Source: Diplonema papillatum (lineage: Eukaryota > Euglenozoa > Diplonemea > Diplonemida > Diplonemidae). From it: a stretch of 64,000 bases of DNA. The DNA lies in contig JAPJBO010000225.1 of NCBI GenBank assembly GCA_030068145.1, forward strand, positions 212,462 through 276,461, given 5' to 3'. A program made the position numbers and the translations under genes. Below are positions 1 to 9,393 of this stretch, piece after piece (position 1 is the stretch's first letter; every line of letters begins with the position of its first letter). Below the pieces are notes generated by a model, which did not search any database, was not told the DNA's origin, and saw only the letters and a program-made list of their open reading frames with translations.

Positions 1-45
1 GCGCAGGCCCACCCGGGATGTGAGAACCACGGCGCCAGGGACAAA

Positions 46-831
46 ATGGCGGCCGAGGAATCGTGGAGCGGGCTGCGCAAGTGGTTCGGAAGCGACGCTA
101 AGACGGGCAGCGAGCCGTCTGTCGCCGCGTGGAAAGAGCCGCGCTGGAGCGCCCCGGCCCCCGTGAACCCGCAGATCAAGCGGGTCATCCTGCTGCGGCA
201 CGCGCAGAGCGCCGCGAACGCGGACCACGAAGTGTACGGGCAGGTGCCCGACTGGAAGATCCCGCTGACCAAAACGGGGAAGGACCGGGCCGTCGCCCTC
301 GGCGCCCGCGTCCGGCAGCTGGTGGGCAACGACCCGGTGTTCTTCTACGTGTCGCCGTTCGTGCGCACGCAGCAGACGTACAAAGGTGTCCGCCGGGGCA
401 TGGGCGACGCCAACATCATCGGGGCCCTGGAAGACCCCCGGATCTCGGAGCAGCAGTTCGGAAACTACCAGAACCCGCGCACCATGAACTACCTCTTCGG
501 CGTCCGCCAGCTCTACGGGCGGTTCTTCTGGCGTTTCAAGGAAGGCGAGTCGGGGGCCGATGTGTACAACAGGGTTTCCAACTTGGTCGAGTCGTCGCTC
601 GCGTCCGACCACAAGAAGCCGGTGACCGTCGTCCTCGTCACCCACGGGCTCTCTCTGCGTTGCTTCCTGATGCGGTGGTTCTGGATGTCGGTGCGTGACT
701 TCGAAAAAATGACCAACCCGCCGAACTGTGCCATGGTTGTCATCAACCAGAAGGGTGACGGAGCCTACGAGCTCATGCCCGAGAGCAAGCCTCTCATCAG
801 CTTCCCGGACAATGTGCCGCCCAGCAGCTGA
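46..831 (+). CDS. Histidine phosphatase (phosphoglycerate-mutase-like) family protein, AT74/DET1-like
   Basis: Single-exon 261-residue protein of the histidine phosphatase superfamily, which removes phosphate through a phospho-histidine intermediate; its substrate cannot be read from sequence. Seen directly: the RHA motif at residues 51-53 with the nucleophile His52, the second active-site arginine in FVRTQQT (Arg107), an acidic residue in RISEQQFGN (Glu135) and the second catalytic histidine in LVTHG (His200). RISEQQFGN, GRFFWRF and GESGADVYNRV match, from memory, the plant AT74 and yeast Det1 branch better than glycolytic mutases. There is no signal peptide or membrane segment, so it is probably cytosolic. 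The ATG at 46 has a good context and precedes a basic 40-residue leader. Only 45 bases of upstream sequence are in the window, so the promoter and any earlier exon cannot be judged. Confidence 0.9.
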   Translation: MAAEESWSGLRKWFGSDAKTGSEPSVAAWKEPRWSAPAPVNPQIKRVILLRHAQSAANADHEVYGQVPDWKIPLTKTGKDRAVALGARVRQLVGNDPVFFYVSPFVRTQQTYKGVRRGMGDANIIGALEDPRISEQQFGNYQNPRTMNYLFGVRQLYGRFFWRFKEGESGADVYNRVSNLVESSLASDHKKPVTVVLVTHGLSLRCFLMRWFWMSVRDFEKMTNPPNCAMVVINQKGDGAYELMPESKPLISFPDNVPPSS

Positions 832-2087
832 CACACACGCCAACCTTTCCGTTTGAACGGACCGTCTTTACGATCGAGGGCGCCGCACAGCCACAGCCAC
901 CAACCCTGGGATATTTTGTTGTGCAGGCAACAAATAGTCCTTTGTATTATAGAAAGGCCGGGCTGGAAGAGTCTATCGCGGTGCAGCAACGTCGGTGGTC
1001 ATCGCACCATGGCATTTCCTTACTTCCCTAACTTCACATCCTCCAGCACGTCCTCCAGGTGTCACGGCAACAGCCGCTGTTCAAAACGGCTTTGGATTTC
1101 GTGTGTGTGTGGCACGCACTCAACAAAATAAGTTGTCGACAACGAAAAACTGCGTGTTTCTTCGCTTGTCCGACTGCAAAAAGCTGCGTTGCTTCCCTGA
1201 TGCGTCCCTAATACACCCGGCAGCAAGTAGCTTCCCGGGATCTGGGCCGCGGCCAATGCTGACGCGCCAGCCTTTCGTTTTTTGGATACGCCTAAAGACA
1301 TAGTACGTCCGATGCGGAGAGCGGAGGCGTCACAGAGGACAGACTCAGAGGCTGCACCCAACCGCCACCGCTGTTCCTACACAGGAGTGCGAGGGTCGCT
1401 TAGTGTCGGACTATCGTTCCATAGTGTCTCAACTGCAACTGCTGGTTGCTGGTTCACGACGCAAAGGTACAGGTTATGGTATGATTGAGCCACATTTCTG
1501 GGCCACGGTCTGGGATAGGAACGGTTATGGTTTAACAGTGCGGTAACAGTTATAGGTACGGTAGTGCGCTAGCACGTCGCTTGGGCTCGTGAAGCTCCTG
1601 CCAGCAAGCTTTGTAGTCATTTCTAACGGCTGCGATGCGGGCAGGCGTGGAAGGGCAGACAGACGAAACCAGAGACGAAATTTGTGCACTAAGGACGCAC
1701 GGGTGGAACCAAGCAGCCAGAGCTAAATGACATGGCGTGCAGACACCTGAAGGACATTGATATTACTCAACCTAGAGACAGATGACACCAATGACGAGAG
1801 AAGACAACACCTAGGGAAGCGGACTTATGGATCCTGACATAGGTTCAAGCTTGTAAAAGTTTTTCCCTAGTAGCATGGCAATAGCTTATTCCCCGATTCA
1901 ACAACTGAGTTTGGGGAGAGGTTTGGTCTTGCAAACTACCGAAAGGTGCTTTTCCTCGTTTGGCGGCCCAGTAATTCATAATGTGACGGCATCCCTGCTT
2001 TGAAAGGAAGTTTTGTGTGTTCGCTTATGTCTCTGCAATCGAAACCACCGCCTGCAGGTAATTAAAGAAGAAGAAAAAAGCAAGACA
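832..2087. other. Intergenic region between phosphatase and RPS15 genes
   Basis: No convincing gene. The short frames here are not conserved-looking. The first few hundred bases should include the 3' UTR of the phosphatase gene and the last hundred the promoter and 5' UTR of RPS15. A 12-base palindrome GTTGTCGACAAC at about 1132-1143 recurs near 14680. Nothing else stands out. Confidence 0.5.
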
Positions 2088-2749
2088 ATGGACAAGGACA
2101 AGTATGAGGAGCTGAAGAAGAAGAGACAGTTCAAGAAGTTCACGTACCGTGGCATCGAGACCGATGACCTGCTGAAGCTCTCCAACGAGGAGCTGTCTCA
2201 GCTTGTGCCCGCCCGTGCGCGCCGCCGATTCCAGCGTGGGCTGAAGAGAAAGCCCATGGCCCTCATCAAGAAGCTCAGGAAGGCGAAGAAGGATGTCCCC
2301 GTCGGCGAGAAGCCGCCGGTATGCATCTCCCTCCCCCCTTTCGCAAGCCGCGATGCGCCCCACCCTCTTGTGTTGTGACCGAAGTACCCGGAGAACTGAG
2401 AGGTGAAACTGACAGTGGCTACACCGCTTCAGGCGGTACCCCGCTCTGAGCCATGCACTTCGGAACACGCACGTCGCACACCACGCACACACTGAGCTAT
2501 ATTCCATACCTGAACTCCAACACACACCCGCAGCACGTGAAGACGCACCTCCGTAACATGATCATCGTGCCTGAGATGATCGGATCCGTCGTCGCGGTGT
2601 ACAACGGCAAGGTGTTCAACGCCGTCGAGGTCAAGGGAGACATGGTTGGTCACTACCTCGGTGAGTTCTCGATCTCCTACAAGCCGGTTGCTCACGGTAG
2701 GCCCGGTATCGGTGCCACCCACTCTTCGCGTTTCATCCCGCTCAGATAA
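2088..2749 (+). CDS. RPS15: Small ribosomal subunit protein uS19 (RPS15), two exons
   Basis: Cytosolic 40S ribosomal protein of the subunit head. Exon 1 is 2088-2318 (77 codons), the intron 2319-2533 (GT...CAG, phase 0) and exon 2 2534-2749 with a TAA stop, giving 148 residues, close to the usual 145-150. Exon 1 carries the eukaryotic N-terminal extension and the [12 protein letters not shown] block; exon 2 carries [32 protein letters not shown] and the near-invariant [19 protein letters not shown]-terminus. The exons join at EKPP/HVKTHL, where human RPS15 has EKPEVVKTHL. The ATG at 2088 is the first Met in frame with the conserved block. Reading through the intron would end the protein at 2378 without its second half, so splicing is required. 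Confidence 0.97.
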
Positions 2750-3388
2750 GAGTGCGTCGGTCGTCCATCCCCTTTCTTTGTATGGAGCATGTGGCTAGGT
2801 CACCACCCGTAGCTGTTCGCTTCCTCGGAAAATCACTTAACCCCCGCCAATGCAAGAGCTCGTGTCGCTGTACAGCGGGGTGCTGAACCGATGAGAAGAG
2901 CAGCCTTTACTCGGTCTCGAAACAATGCCGAAGCTAGCACTATATCACCCCCGCTCATCGGAGAACTATCCGCCTAGACAACAAGGCTGCGGCTTTCGGT
3001 CATGAACGTTGCCCGTTTTAGCCCCAACGGTCTAAAAATTAACGATACTTCAGCGTTGCGTATTGTGTAAGAACAATCTATCCGTAGGAGTGTCAACACA
3101 GCCATCAGGACGGACCCACACGACGCAGACCTGCAAACGGTATTCTACAGCAAGCCGCAGGATCTGAGTGCAGACTTCCTAAAAGAGAGCGAACGTACTG
3201 GGACATCAACGGACACGGGGGAATTGGGTGGTGGGGAAACGCCCCCGCGTTCTTTCGTTTTTTTTTTTTTTGTTCTTCTTCATGCTCTCCCCTCTCGTTC
3301 GCCTCTGCTGCATCACCCAAGTCGTGTTCGTCTCCTTCCGCCCCATTTCCTTCTCGTTCAGACTGCGGACGACCTTCTGGCGACCTTG
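2750..3388. other. Intergenic region after RPS15
   Basis: No gene seen. It contains the RPS15 3' flank and a poly-T tract near 3260-3272. Nothing further is recognised. Confidence 0.5.
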
Positions 3389-3818
3389 TAATCACTCGCA
3401 GGCATTGCGGGGAACTCTCTTGCGCCGAAAGTCAAAAGTCGGTATTTCCTGACGGAACACGCAACCCGGTGAACTTAATCAAGAGTCGAAGATTAGCGTC
3501 GAAACTTCCTGGCTTTTCACGCCGCAGCAGAACGACCACACCCTACCCAAACCCAAGCACCCTCTAAACGCGTTAGGGGACTTCACAAGGTTTCACAACG
3601 GAGTAATCACTCGCAGGCATTGCGGGGAACTCTCTTGCGCCGAAAGTCAAAAGTCGGTATTTCCTGACGGAACACGCAACCCGGTGAACTTAATCAAGAG
3701 TCGAAGATTAGCGTCGAAACTTCCTGGCTTTTCACGCCGCAGCAGAACGACCACACCCTACCCAAACCCAAGCACCCTCTAAACGCGTTAGGGGACTTCA
3801 CAAGGTTTCACAACGGAG
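3389..3818. repeat. Perfect 215-bp tandem duplication
   Basis: 3389-3603 is repeated at 3604-3818 with no difference that I can find by eye. The last part (from CTTTTCACGCCG onward) also occurs in diverged form at about 9189-9275, so the duplication took in part of a dispersed repeat. Identity of the two units implies a very recent event, gene conversion or an assembly artefact. Confidence 0.9.
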
Positions 3819-3940
3819 TGACACAACACCCGAAACGAGTCGCACTCTTTTACTTTTCTCAACCCCCCGCCATACCCAAGCCTCTACGGTCAACCGGAGA
3901 CTTTAAAATACCGACCTTCTAATCCACAAATAACGCTGGA
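3819..3940 (+). repeat. Dispersed repeat with CCGGAGACTTTAAAA module (copy 1)
   Basis: Continues the 3720-3818 repeat. It matches 9276-9393 closely, including ACCCGAAACGAG, CATACCCAAGCCTC and GGTCAACCGGAGACTTTAAA followed by CTTCTAATCCAC and AATAACGCT. The module near 3890-3921 has a TATA-like core between CCGG pairs and recurs elsewhere in the window; see the findings. Confidence 0.75.
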
Positions 3941-4205
3941 ACAAGGCGCATTTGTCTACTTCGGATGTGACTATCCTTGAGAACCCAGGACAGCCTGATC
4001 CTGAATGCAGAGAAGGGAAGTCCGCAATCCGATGAACGTGGAATTAGAGATCGATTCCGGAGTGGGAGCCTGAGAAACGGCCACCACATCTAAGGATGGC
4101 AGCAGGTACGCAAATTGCCCCACAGCAATGCTGCGGCAGCGATGAGAAATAATATATTCGACCGGGCAGTGCGTTGCAGCAGGTGGACTGTCCTCATGTC
4201 TTGGT

Positions 4206-4294
4206 CAGACGAAACTCAAGAGAGAATCGCTAAGAACCTCGTTTTGATCCTTCCTTCTCGTTTAAGAGACCAGCAAAAAACGTCTAGAGAATCG
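4206..4294 (+). repeat. Dispersed repeat, about 90 bp, paired with 10960-11053
   Basis: Both copies read CAGACGAAACT or AGACGAAACT, then GAGAATCGCTAAGAAC, TCGTTTTGAT, CCTTCTCG, AGAGACCA and end in AGAGAATCG. They lie in the same orientation about 6.7 kb apart. Family unknown. Confidence 0.75.
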
Positions 4295-4762
4295 CAACCC
4301 GCAGACTTCCCCCGTAAAACGAGGAACAAAGAAATCCGTAAACACCGGTTTACCGCCCACGCACACAAAGAGCACCAAAAAAGCAGTAAACACCTCGCGT
4401 GGGCCTTCCACTGCTTTTGCTCTTTTCTCGCATTCCCCTCTTCCCTCCCCCCCCTTCCACACAACCCAGAGCAGAAGGTCCAAAAGAAGCCTCAAAAACT
4501 TTTTCGCCTCTTTCCTTTTTGTCTTCAATCGGCTTTAAACTACACGTTCCCTCCCCCGCGAAATTGAAAAGCGCGCGCCCGCTCGCGAATTAAAGAACCG
4601 CAGCATATCCTTGTCCCTCGTCAAAAAGAGACTGGCTGAGGAACACACACACACACACACGAAGGACACGTTGTGTTTTTTTCTGCAAGAAAAAAAGCAC
4701 ACACGCGAGAAAACAGTCCAGAAAACAGAAGAAGTAAAAAAAAAAAGTCAACCTCCCCTGAT

Positions 4763-4790
4763 CGTCCTTCGGGATCGACGGTAACACAAA
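4763..4790 (+). promoter_or_regulatory. Recurrent motif CGTCC-TTCGGGATCG-AACACAAA, copy 1, before cyclin ATG
   Basis: A block reading CGTCC, TTCGGGATCG, ACGG and TAACACAAA ends five bases before the cyclin ATG at 4796. Six further copies lie at about 6380, 12210, 13352, 30730, 30993 and 46658. The repeated core and its place in a probable 5' UTR suggest a core-promoter, transcription-start or transposon-end element. Its role is inference. Confidence 0.5.
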
Positions 4791-4795
4791 ATAAA

Positions 4796-5347
4796 ATGCA
4801 GCAAACCTGCGCCTGGGAGACCGTGGCGGCGAGTGTGGGGTACCACGAGGCGCTGCCCGCGCTGTCGGACCTGCTGACGCGGCTGGTGGGGCAGGCGCGC
4901 GCGGCGGCGCCGGGGGACGCGGCTTCGGCGGTGTTCGTGCGGGAGGGGAAGTGCGAGGGCGGCGGCGCCGGCGAGCCGGTGGCGCGGCTGCTGCAGGCGT
5001 TGGCCCGCGGGGCCGGGTGCTCGCCGGAGGTGTTCGTGACGCTGGCGATGCTGCTCGACCGAGCGTCTGCGGCGGTCGAGCTGACGCGGGCGACGGTCGA
5101 GAAGCTCGTGGCCTCCGCGTTCCTCGTCGCGCTGAAGACGCACGACGACGCGTACCACGCGATGTCCTTCTACGCAGCGCAGGCCGACCTCCCCCTGCAC
5201 GAGCTCCTCGCCGCTGAGCGCGCCTTCCTCACCGCCATCGACTGGGACGTCAGCGTCGACCCCGCCGACTTCGCCCGCTACGAAAGCAACCTCGTCGCCG
5301 CGACCCGCGCCGTCGAGAGAAGGAGGAAGCGGTGCGCGAGGGACTGA
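4796..5347 (+). CDS. Pho80-type (PCL/U-type) cyclin
   Basis: 183-residue cyclin, the regulatory partner of a cyclin-dependent kinase, probably of the Pho85/PCL or plant CYCU type. Residues 64-165 show the cyclin-box pattern: GCSPEVFVTLAMLLDRA (74-90), then a helix LVASAFLVALKTHDDAYHAMSFYA with the HDDAYH segment typical of this branch (104-127), LPLHELLAAERAFLTAIDWDVSV, and an ending DFARYESNL. The first 60 residues are Ala/Gly-rich and not diagnostic, and the last 12 are strongly basic. Start: an in-frame Met lies at 4673, but the stretch between is A-rich and ends in the recurrent motif at 4763-4790, so the ATG at 4796 is preferred. Single exon, very GC-rich compared with its flanks. The partner kinase is not in the window. 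Confidence 0.82.
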   Translation: MQQTCAWETVAASVGYHEALPALSDLLTRLVGQARAAAPGDAASAVFVREGKCEGGGAGEPVARLLQALARGAGCSPEVFVTLAMLLDRASAAVELTRATVEKLVASAFLVALKTHDDAYHAMSFYAAQADLPLHELLAAERAFLTAIDWDVSVDPADFARYESNLVAATRAVERRRKRCARD

Positions 5348-5494
5348 AGTTGGCCCCCACCGTCCACTCTTTTTTTTTTTTCGTTTTGTTTTCAAGGCAC
5401 GAAAGGACGCTGAAAAGTAAAAGAATGTTGTCGACGACGACGAAAAAATCAAAAAAAAACATAATATACCAAAACTACGCATTTATTCGTCGTC

Positions 5495-5887
5495 TTGTTG
5501 CGTTAGTGGTATGGTCCTTTGACAGAGTGAGCCGATGCCTCTCATCTCACCTTTAAAACACGGCTGAGTCGCGCATGCTCTTGACAGACGCTAGCGTCCG
5601 ACATTTCGCACGCGCGTCGCAGTCGTTGGGTGGTATTGACAAGGGGTTTCATCGGACACTCGGATGAGCTTCGTTACTTCACTGCCGCAGGTTCCCCCCT
5701 GCCCTGGGAGGTCCGCTTGGCTGCCTTCGGGTTGCGTTTCCGCGTCGGTGTTGTTGCTTCGCTTTTGGACTCCTTCTTCGACTTCGCACGGTCCCAACGT
5801 CCTGGTCTGCCCTTGGTGCACGTCTTGCGCTCAGTCTGCGCAGTTCGTCTTGTTACGTTAGTGGGGAGTCATTTGCATGCAAATGAG
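5495..5887 (+). repeat. Dispersed repeat ending in ATTTGCATGCAAAT palindrome (copy 1 of 3)
   Basis: Shared with 26139-26350 (inverted, lacking the middle) and 53121-53315 (direct, lacking the end). Common blocks include TTGACAGAGTGAGCC, GCTCTTGACAGACGCTAGCG, GTCGTTGG-TGGTATTGACAAGG, and in copies 1 and 3 CCCTGGGAGG-CC-GCTTGGCTG and GGTCTGCCCTTGGTGCACG. The 3' end carries the 14-base palindrome at 5871-5884. The middle is open in some frames but matches no family I know. Confidence 0.8.
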
Positions 5888-6083
5888 TACCACACTATGC
5901 CAGCTTTTCGCTACGTGTACATTTATTCAGTAGCCCGTCTTTCTTTCAGTAATTTTCCACGACGTCGACCATTATTTCGCTCGGCACCCACGAGTGTCGA
6001 TGGGACGCTTCGACGACGGTCCCCCCCCCTAAACTCCCGGATCCTCAAGCGAACTTTTACTCTAAAAACTCTAAAAAAAAAAC

Positions 6084-6132
6084 CTGTAGGTTACCTCACG
6101 CGCATCTTTGGACAGAGTGAGGTAACCTACAG
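6084..6132. repeat. Perfect 16-bp stem hairpin
   Basis: CTGTAGGTTACCTCAC at 6084-6099 is exactly complemented at 6117-6132 across a 17-base loop. It may be the residue of a small foldback transposon or of two fused inverted terminal repeats. There is no T run after it, so a terminator is unlikely. Confidence 0.85.
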
Positions 6133-6379
6133 TAAAATATTGGATGAATTTGCGGCCCGCAACACAGCAGTCATACTGTCCGTTTGCGCGCGAGTCTGCT
6201 ATCAGGAGCCCAGCGGAAAAGCAACAGAATGGGCCACTTGGCTAATGCACGAGATCAAGTCTAGCTCGAAGATACGGTAACACAAACCATTTCTTTTGGG
6301 AACCCCGCCGATCACCACAAGCACGCACTAAGCTGAACTTCACAAGCATACTATAAAGGTCGAAAGACACCAATCTGTA

Positions 6380-6408
6380 CGTCCATTCGGGATCGTCGGA
6401 AACACAAA
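6380..6408 (+). promoter_or_regulatory. Recurrent motif, copy 2
   Basis: CGTCC, ATTCGGGATCGTCGG and AACACAAA in order, preceded by ATCTGTA. Nearly identical to the copy at 12210-12237, including the preceding ATCTGT. No gene follows that I can recognise. Confidence 0.5.
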
Positions 6409-6734
6409 AACGCAGAGTACCGGGGGGGGGGGGGGCAGGGCTGATACTAAGCCTGAAACCCAAAACGAAGTTGCTAACCCTGGGTGGGGGTGGCCTTAGC
6501 ATCAGCACTGGGGGGGGGACTTTCTTTGGCGGTTGGTAATGCCTGGATCGAGAAGTTCCTGACTGGAAAAGTGGAACCAGGATAAGAAACAACGTGAAAT
6601 AAATTGAGCGGCCGGCACGCACAACCGCCACAACCCTGCCCCCCTCCTGTGGGTCGGCGGTACCGAGACTCAAAAAGCAAGAAAAAAACTCGCGAAACCT
6701 CAACTCTAAAACAAGGGTACCTGCCTTCGTTTTC

Positions 6735-6870
6735 TTTTTGTATCAGCACCTGCTTCGTAGGAAATGCTTGAGGAGACTGCCAGTTGCGATAGATCAAAGG
6801 AGGTAAATGTGCTGTAGCCCATACGAAACACAGGTAAATCTGGGTTTAGTGGCGGGAGGCGTTCAACAAA
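6735..6870. repeat. Dispersed repeat, 135 bp (copy 1 of 3)
   Basis: Near-identical to 22479-22617 and diverged from 23088-23236. Shared blocks: AGGAAATGCTTGAGGAGACT, GCCAGTTGCGATAGATCAAA, GGAGGTAAATGTG, CGAAACACAGGTAAATCTGG and GGCGTTCAACAAAA. No tRNA-like boxes or terminal repeats seen; family unknown. Confidence 0.85.
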
Positions 6871-8185
6871 AAATACCCACTTTGTAGTTGTATAGTTTTC
6901 TCCCCCTCTAGCCTCCTTCAAAATGAGCACAAGGCAGTCCCTCGAGTATTTTTCACCTCGTTTGTCAAAAAGAAATACCCGACTACCGCTAGAAATATGT
7001 ACAAACTCGAAAACCCACACCCCCGAAACGGAAGGCCGACCTTTTAAACCACAAGTAACGCCACCTCTTTCCGCTAACGCACCATTCTCCTCTCGGTACT
7101 TGCTGTCCGAGACGGGGTTACCTCTTCACCAGCAACACGCTGATACCTACCAACCTGGGCCACCTTGCAACCTGTGGTCTGCATCCAACTATGTCTGCCA
7201 ATTGTGCTCCTCGACGGGTTTAGGTGCCAACCATTGCTTCGAAATTCGCGCGCGAGCCACGCAGGTTAGCACGCATTCGCCTTCCGTGGGCGAATACTTC
7301 TCGCATCGCATGTCGAAGCGGGTGGCGAGATGCCGTGAACGTGCCACCGCAGTGTACAAACACACACCATGCGCAGCGAGCTGCCACATCTCGTGTCGCA
7401 TGTCGAAAATGGGTGGGCCTATCCGTTGTCCATGTACAATTATCGGCACAGTGCGTTGCTCAGGGTAGTCGAAGGCCTGGCGATCTGTCTCGAACTGCAC
7501 AACCAGGAAAGGCTGTAGACTCGGATATTTCAAGAACAAGGAGCCACGGGTTGGGTACCGAAAACATTGCAATCCCTGCGCCGATTCTTGTTACCGTACT
7601 CAGTGAACTTTGACTCAGCAGTTTTCGTCAACGATGATCATCGCAAGGCAACAAATGGATTGAACCTGAGGCAGGAAAAAAATTGATCGTCGGCGATTAG
7701 CTCGAAAGAAAAGCTATCCAGCACGTCCCATTCGTCACATCTTTGGTTAGCCAACGTGTGTGCATACGAATGTGTCTTGTGCCGCAGACTCTAGAAGACG
7801 GACGTCAAAAAACGTTTAAACGTCAAAAAACGCTAAAAACAAGAGGGCAGCCCGACCGTGTTGTGTCTGACGCTGCGCTGCTAAAGCGCACAACCGCTCT
7901 GCATTACCGTGCTGCACGAGAAAGGAGCTGTTGGATCGGAAAACAAAAATCCCGGCGGAAGCCGGGAATGGAGCTCTTAAACGGTCCTTAGCTCGTGGCC
8001 CAACACACTTGCTGTCGTTGGGAAGAAAGACGCCGCGTTGAAATCGTCATGAACCCAAAGTATACAAAAAAAAAACCTGCAAAAATTAAACGAAGAGGAG
8101 AGCTTCAAAATAAAAGGAAAAAAAAATGTGAACGGAAAACGATAGAAGAGAAAGGAACTAGAAGAACAGTTTCAGAAGGCCCCCA
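6871..8185. other. Gene-free stretch
   Basis: No convincing gene. The short frames around 6923-7613 occur on both strands without conserved motifs. A TCGCATGTCGAA motif recurs at about 7304 and 7396, and a 29-base string (GTGCGTTGCTCAGGGTAGTC and onward) at about 7450-7480 recurs at 52940-52970. A run of CGTCAAAAAACG-type pieces lies near 7803-7835. A-rich sequence leads up to the foldback element. Confidence 0.45.
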
Positions 8186-8876
8186 CCCCGTTAGGCATGG
8201 ATGGCGGGCGAGTCGCGACTCACCCCAGACTCACCCCAGACTCGCCCCTCCAGGGCCCTCGAGCCCCCAAACTCGCCTTTTGACTCCACTCGCCCCAGAC
8301 TCGCCCTTCGACGTGGGTCGACAGCGGGAAACTACTCTGCTGCCTTTCTTTCCCCCCAAGACGTGTTTCTCCACCAAAAATGGGGTTTCATTGGCGGCGG
8401 GGTATTTGCCCCAGATTTTAGTACTAACAATCTTGTGGGTTGCCCGTGCAGGCTAAAAAGACGTAGGCAGCGTGTTTTGGTGGTTGATCAGAATCCTTAC
8501 CTGAATACACACAGGGTAAATAACTACAAGTGGGAAACCGATCAACCGGCACACACAAACAAAACGAAGCGCCTATCTTTTTTTGCGGTTAACCCCCGCA
8601 AACTGAGTGGTTGCGAAGGGACAAAAAGACAGGCGCTTCGTTTTGTTTGTGCGTGCCGGTTGATCGTTTTCCCACTTGTATTTACCCTGTGTGTATTCAG
8701 GTAAGGAATTCTGATCAACCACCAAAACACGCTGCCTACGTCTTTTTAGCCTGCACAATACATTGAAGGGCAACCCACAAGATTGTTAGTACTAAAAAAA
8801 CTGACCCTGCATGGTAAGGACGAGTGAAGACGAGTCTGGGGCGAGTCGCGACTAGCCCGCCACCTGTGGTTAGGGG
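8186..8876. mobile_element. Large foldback (hairpin) transposon or MITE
   Basis: Almost the whole 690 bp is self-complementary. The outer ends share GGCGGGC-AGTCGCGACTC followed by CCCCAGACTC (8203-8230 against the complement of 8832-8862). Inner arms 8416-8585 and 8628-8796 are nearly perfect complements, covering GTACTAACAATCTTGTGGGT, GGCTAAAAAGACGTAGGCAG and CACACAAACAAAACGAAGCG. The loop is about 40 bases near 8590-8628. No coding capacity. A target-site duplication is not clear, so the superfamily is not assigned. Confidence 0.85.
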
Positions 8877-9180
8877 AGGTCCATTCTTCAGCCTCCGGCT
8901 GCTGCGCCCGCTGAGGCTTCACTTTGACGGCTATACTTTGGCCGTTTGCCTGAAAGAAGAAAACAAAATGGAAAATAAAGGAAGTCGAAACAGCCAGGTG
9001 CGTCGAGCCCCAGTTGGCCGTTGGGGACGGTATTATTTCTTTATAGATTATTAAAGTTCGCCTGAGTACTTTTTAGTACAATTGTACTGAAACGAATTTC
9101 CGGCACAACGGCTGCACAGTGGACCCTTCAACGACGGGGTTTCCTTGAAACGCGAAGGAACAAGAATCTTTGACTATCCT
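8877..9180. other. Gene-free stretch
   Basis: A-rich and otherwise unremarkable. Near 9085-9115 is ATTTCC-GGCACAACGGC, a diverged form of a string (CATTTCCGGAACAACGGC) also seen at about 13323 and 32688. Confidence 0.4.
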
Positions 9181-9393
9181 CGCCTTCACGCTTTTCACGC
9201 CGTAGCAGAACGACCACAATCCCAAACACCCCCTGAACGCGTTAGGGGACTTCACAAGGTTTCACAACGGGACGACACATACCCGAAACGAGCGGCACCC
9301 TCTCACTTTTCTCAACCCCCTCCATACCCAAGCCTCCACGGTCAACCGGAGACTTTAAAAATACCGGCCTTCTAATCCACCAATAACGCTAGA
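9181..9393 (+). repeat. Dispersed repeat with TTTAAAA module (copy 2)
   Basis: Diverged copy of 3720-3938: AGCAGAACGACCACA, GCGTTAGGGGACTTCACAAG, GTTTCACAACGG, ACCCGAAACGAG, TACCCAAGCCTCCACGGTCA and the CCGGAGACTTTAAAAATACC module, ending in AATAACGCT. Same orientation as copy 1. Confidence 0.8.

Larger units (their letters stand above)
3941..4795. other. Upstream region of the cyclin gene
   Basis: No gene. It contains one copy of a dispersed repeat (4206-4294), a pyrimidine-rich stretch at about 4398-4560, an (AC)n run near 4641-4660 and a recurrent motif just before the cyclin start. The pyrimidine tract and A-rich leader may belong to the cyclin promoter and 5' UTR; this is inference. Confidence 0.45.
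5888..6734. other. Gene-free stretch with a hairpin and motif copy 2
   Basis: No gene recognised. It holds a perfect stem-loop at 6084-6132, a partial TATA-module-like string near 6040-6066, the recurrent motif copy at 6380-6408, and a G run near 6421-6435. Confidence 0.5.

Noticed and set aside
46-831. Glycolytic phosphoglycerate mutase or PGAM5
   Set aside because: Motifs around the active site fit the AT74/Det1-type branch; the mutase-specific regions and the PGAM5 membrane and WDxNWD segments are absent.
4763-4790. Recurrent motif as U6 snRNA or a known spliced-leader gene
   Set aside because: It shares a GTCCTTCGGGA-like hairpin with some U6 5' ends, but no ACAGAGA or U6 core follows in any copy, and it matches no spliced leader that I can recall.
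4673-4795. N-terminal extension of the cyclin from an upstream Met
   Set aside because: The extension is encoded by A-rich leader sequence and the recurrent motif, and is Lys-rich low complexity unlike a cyclin.
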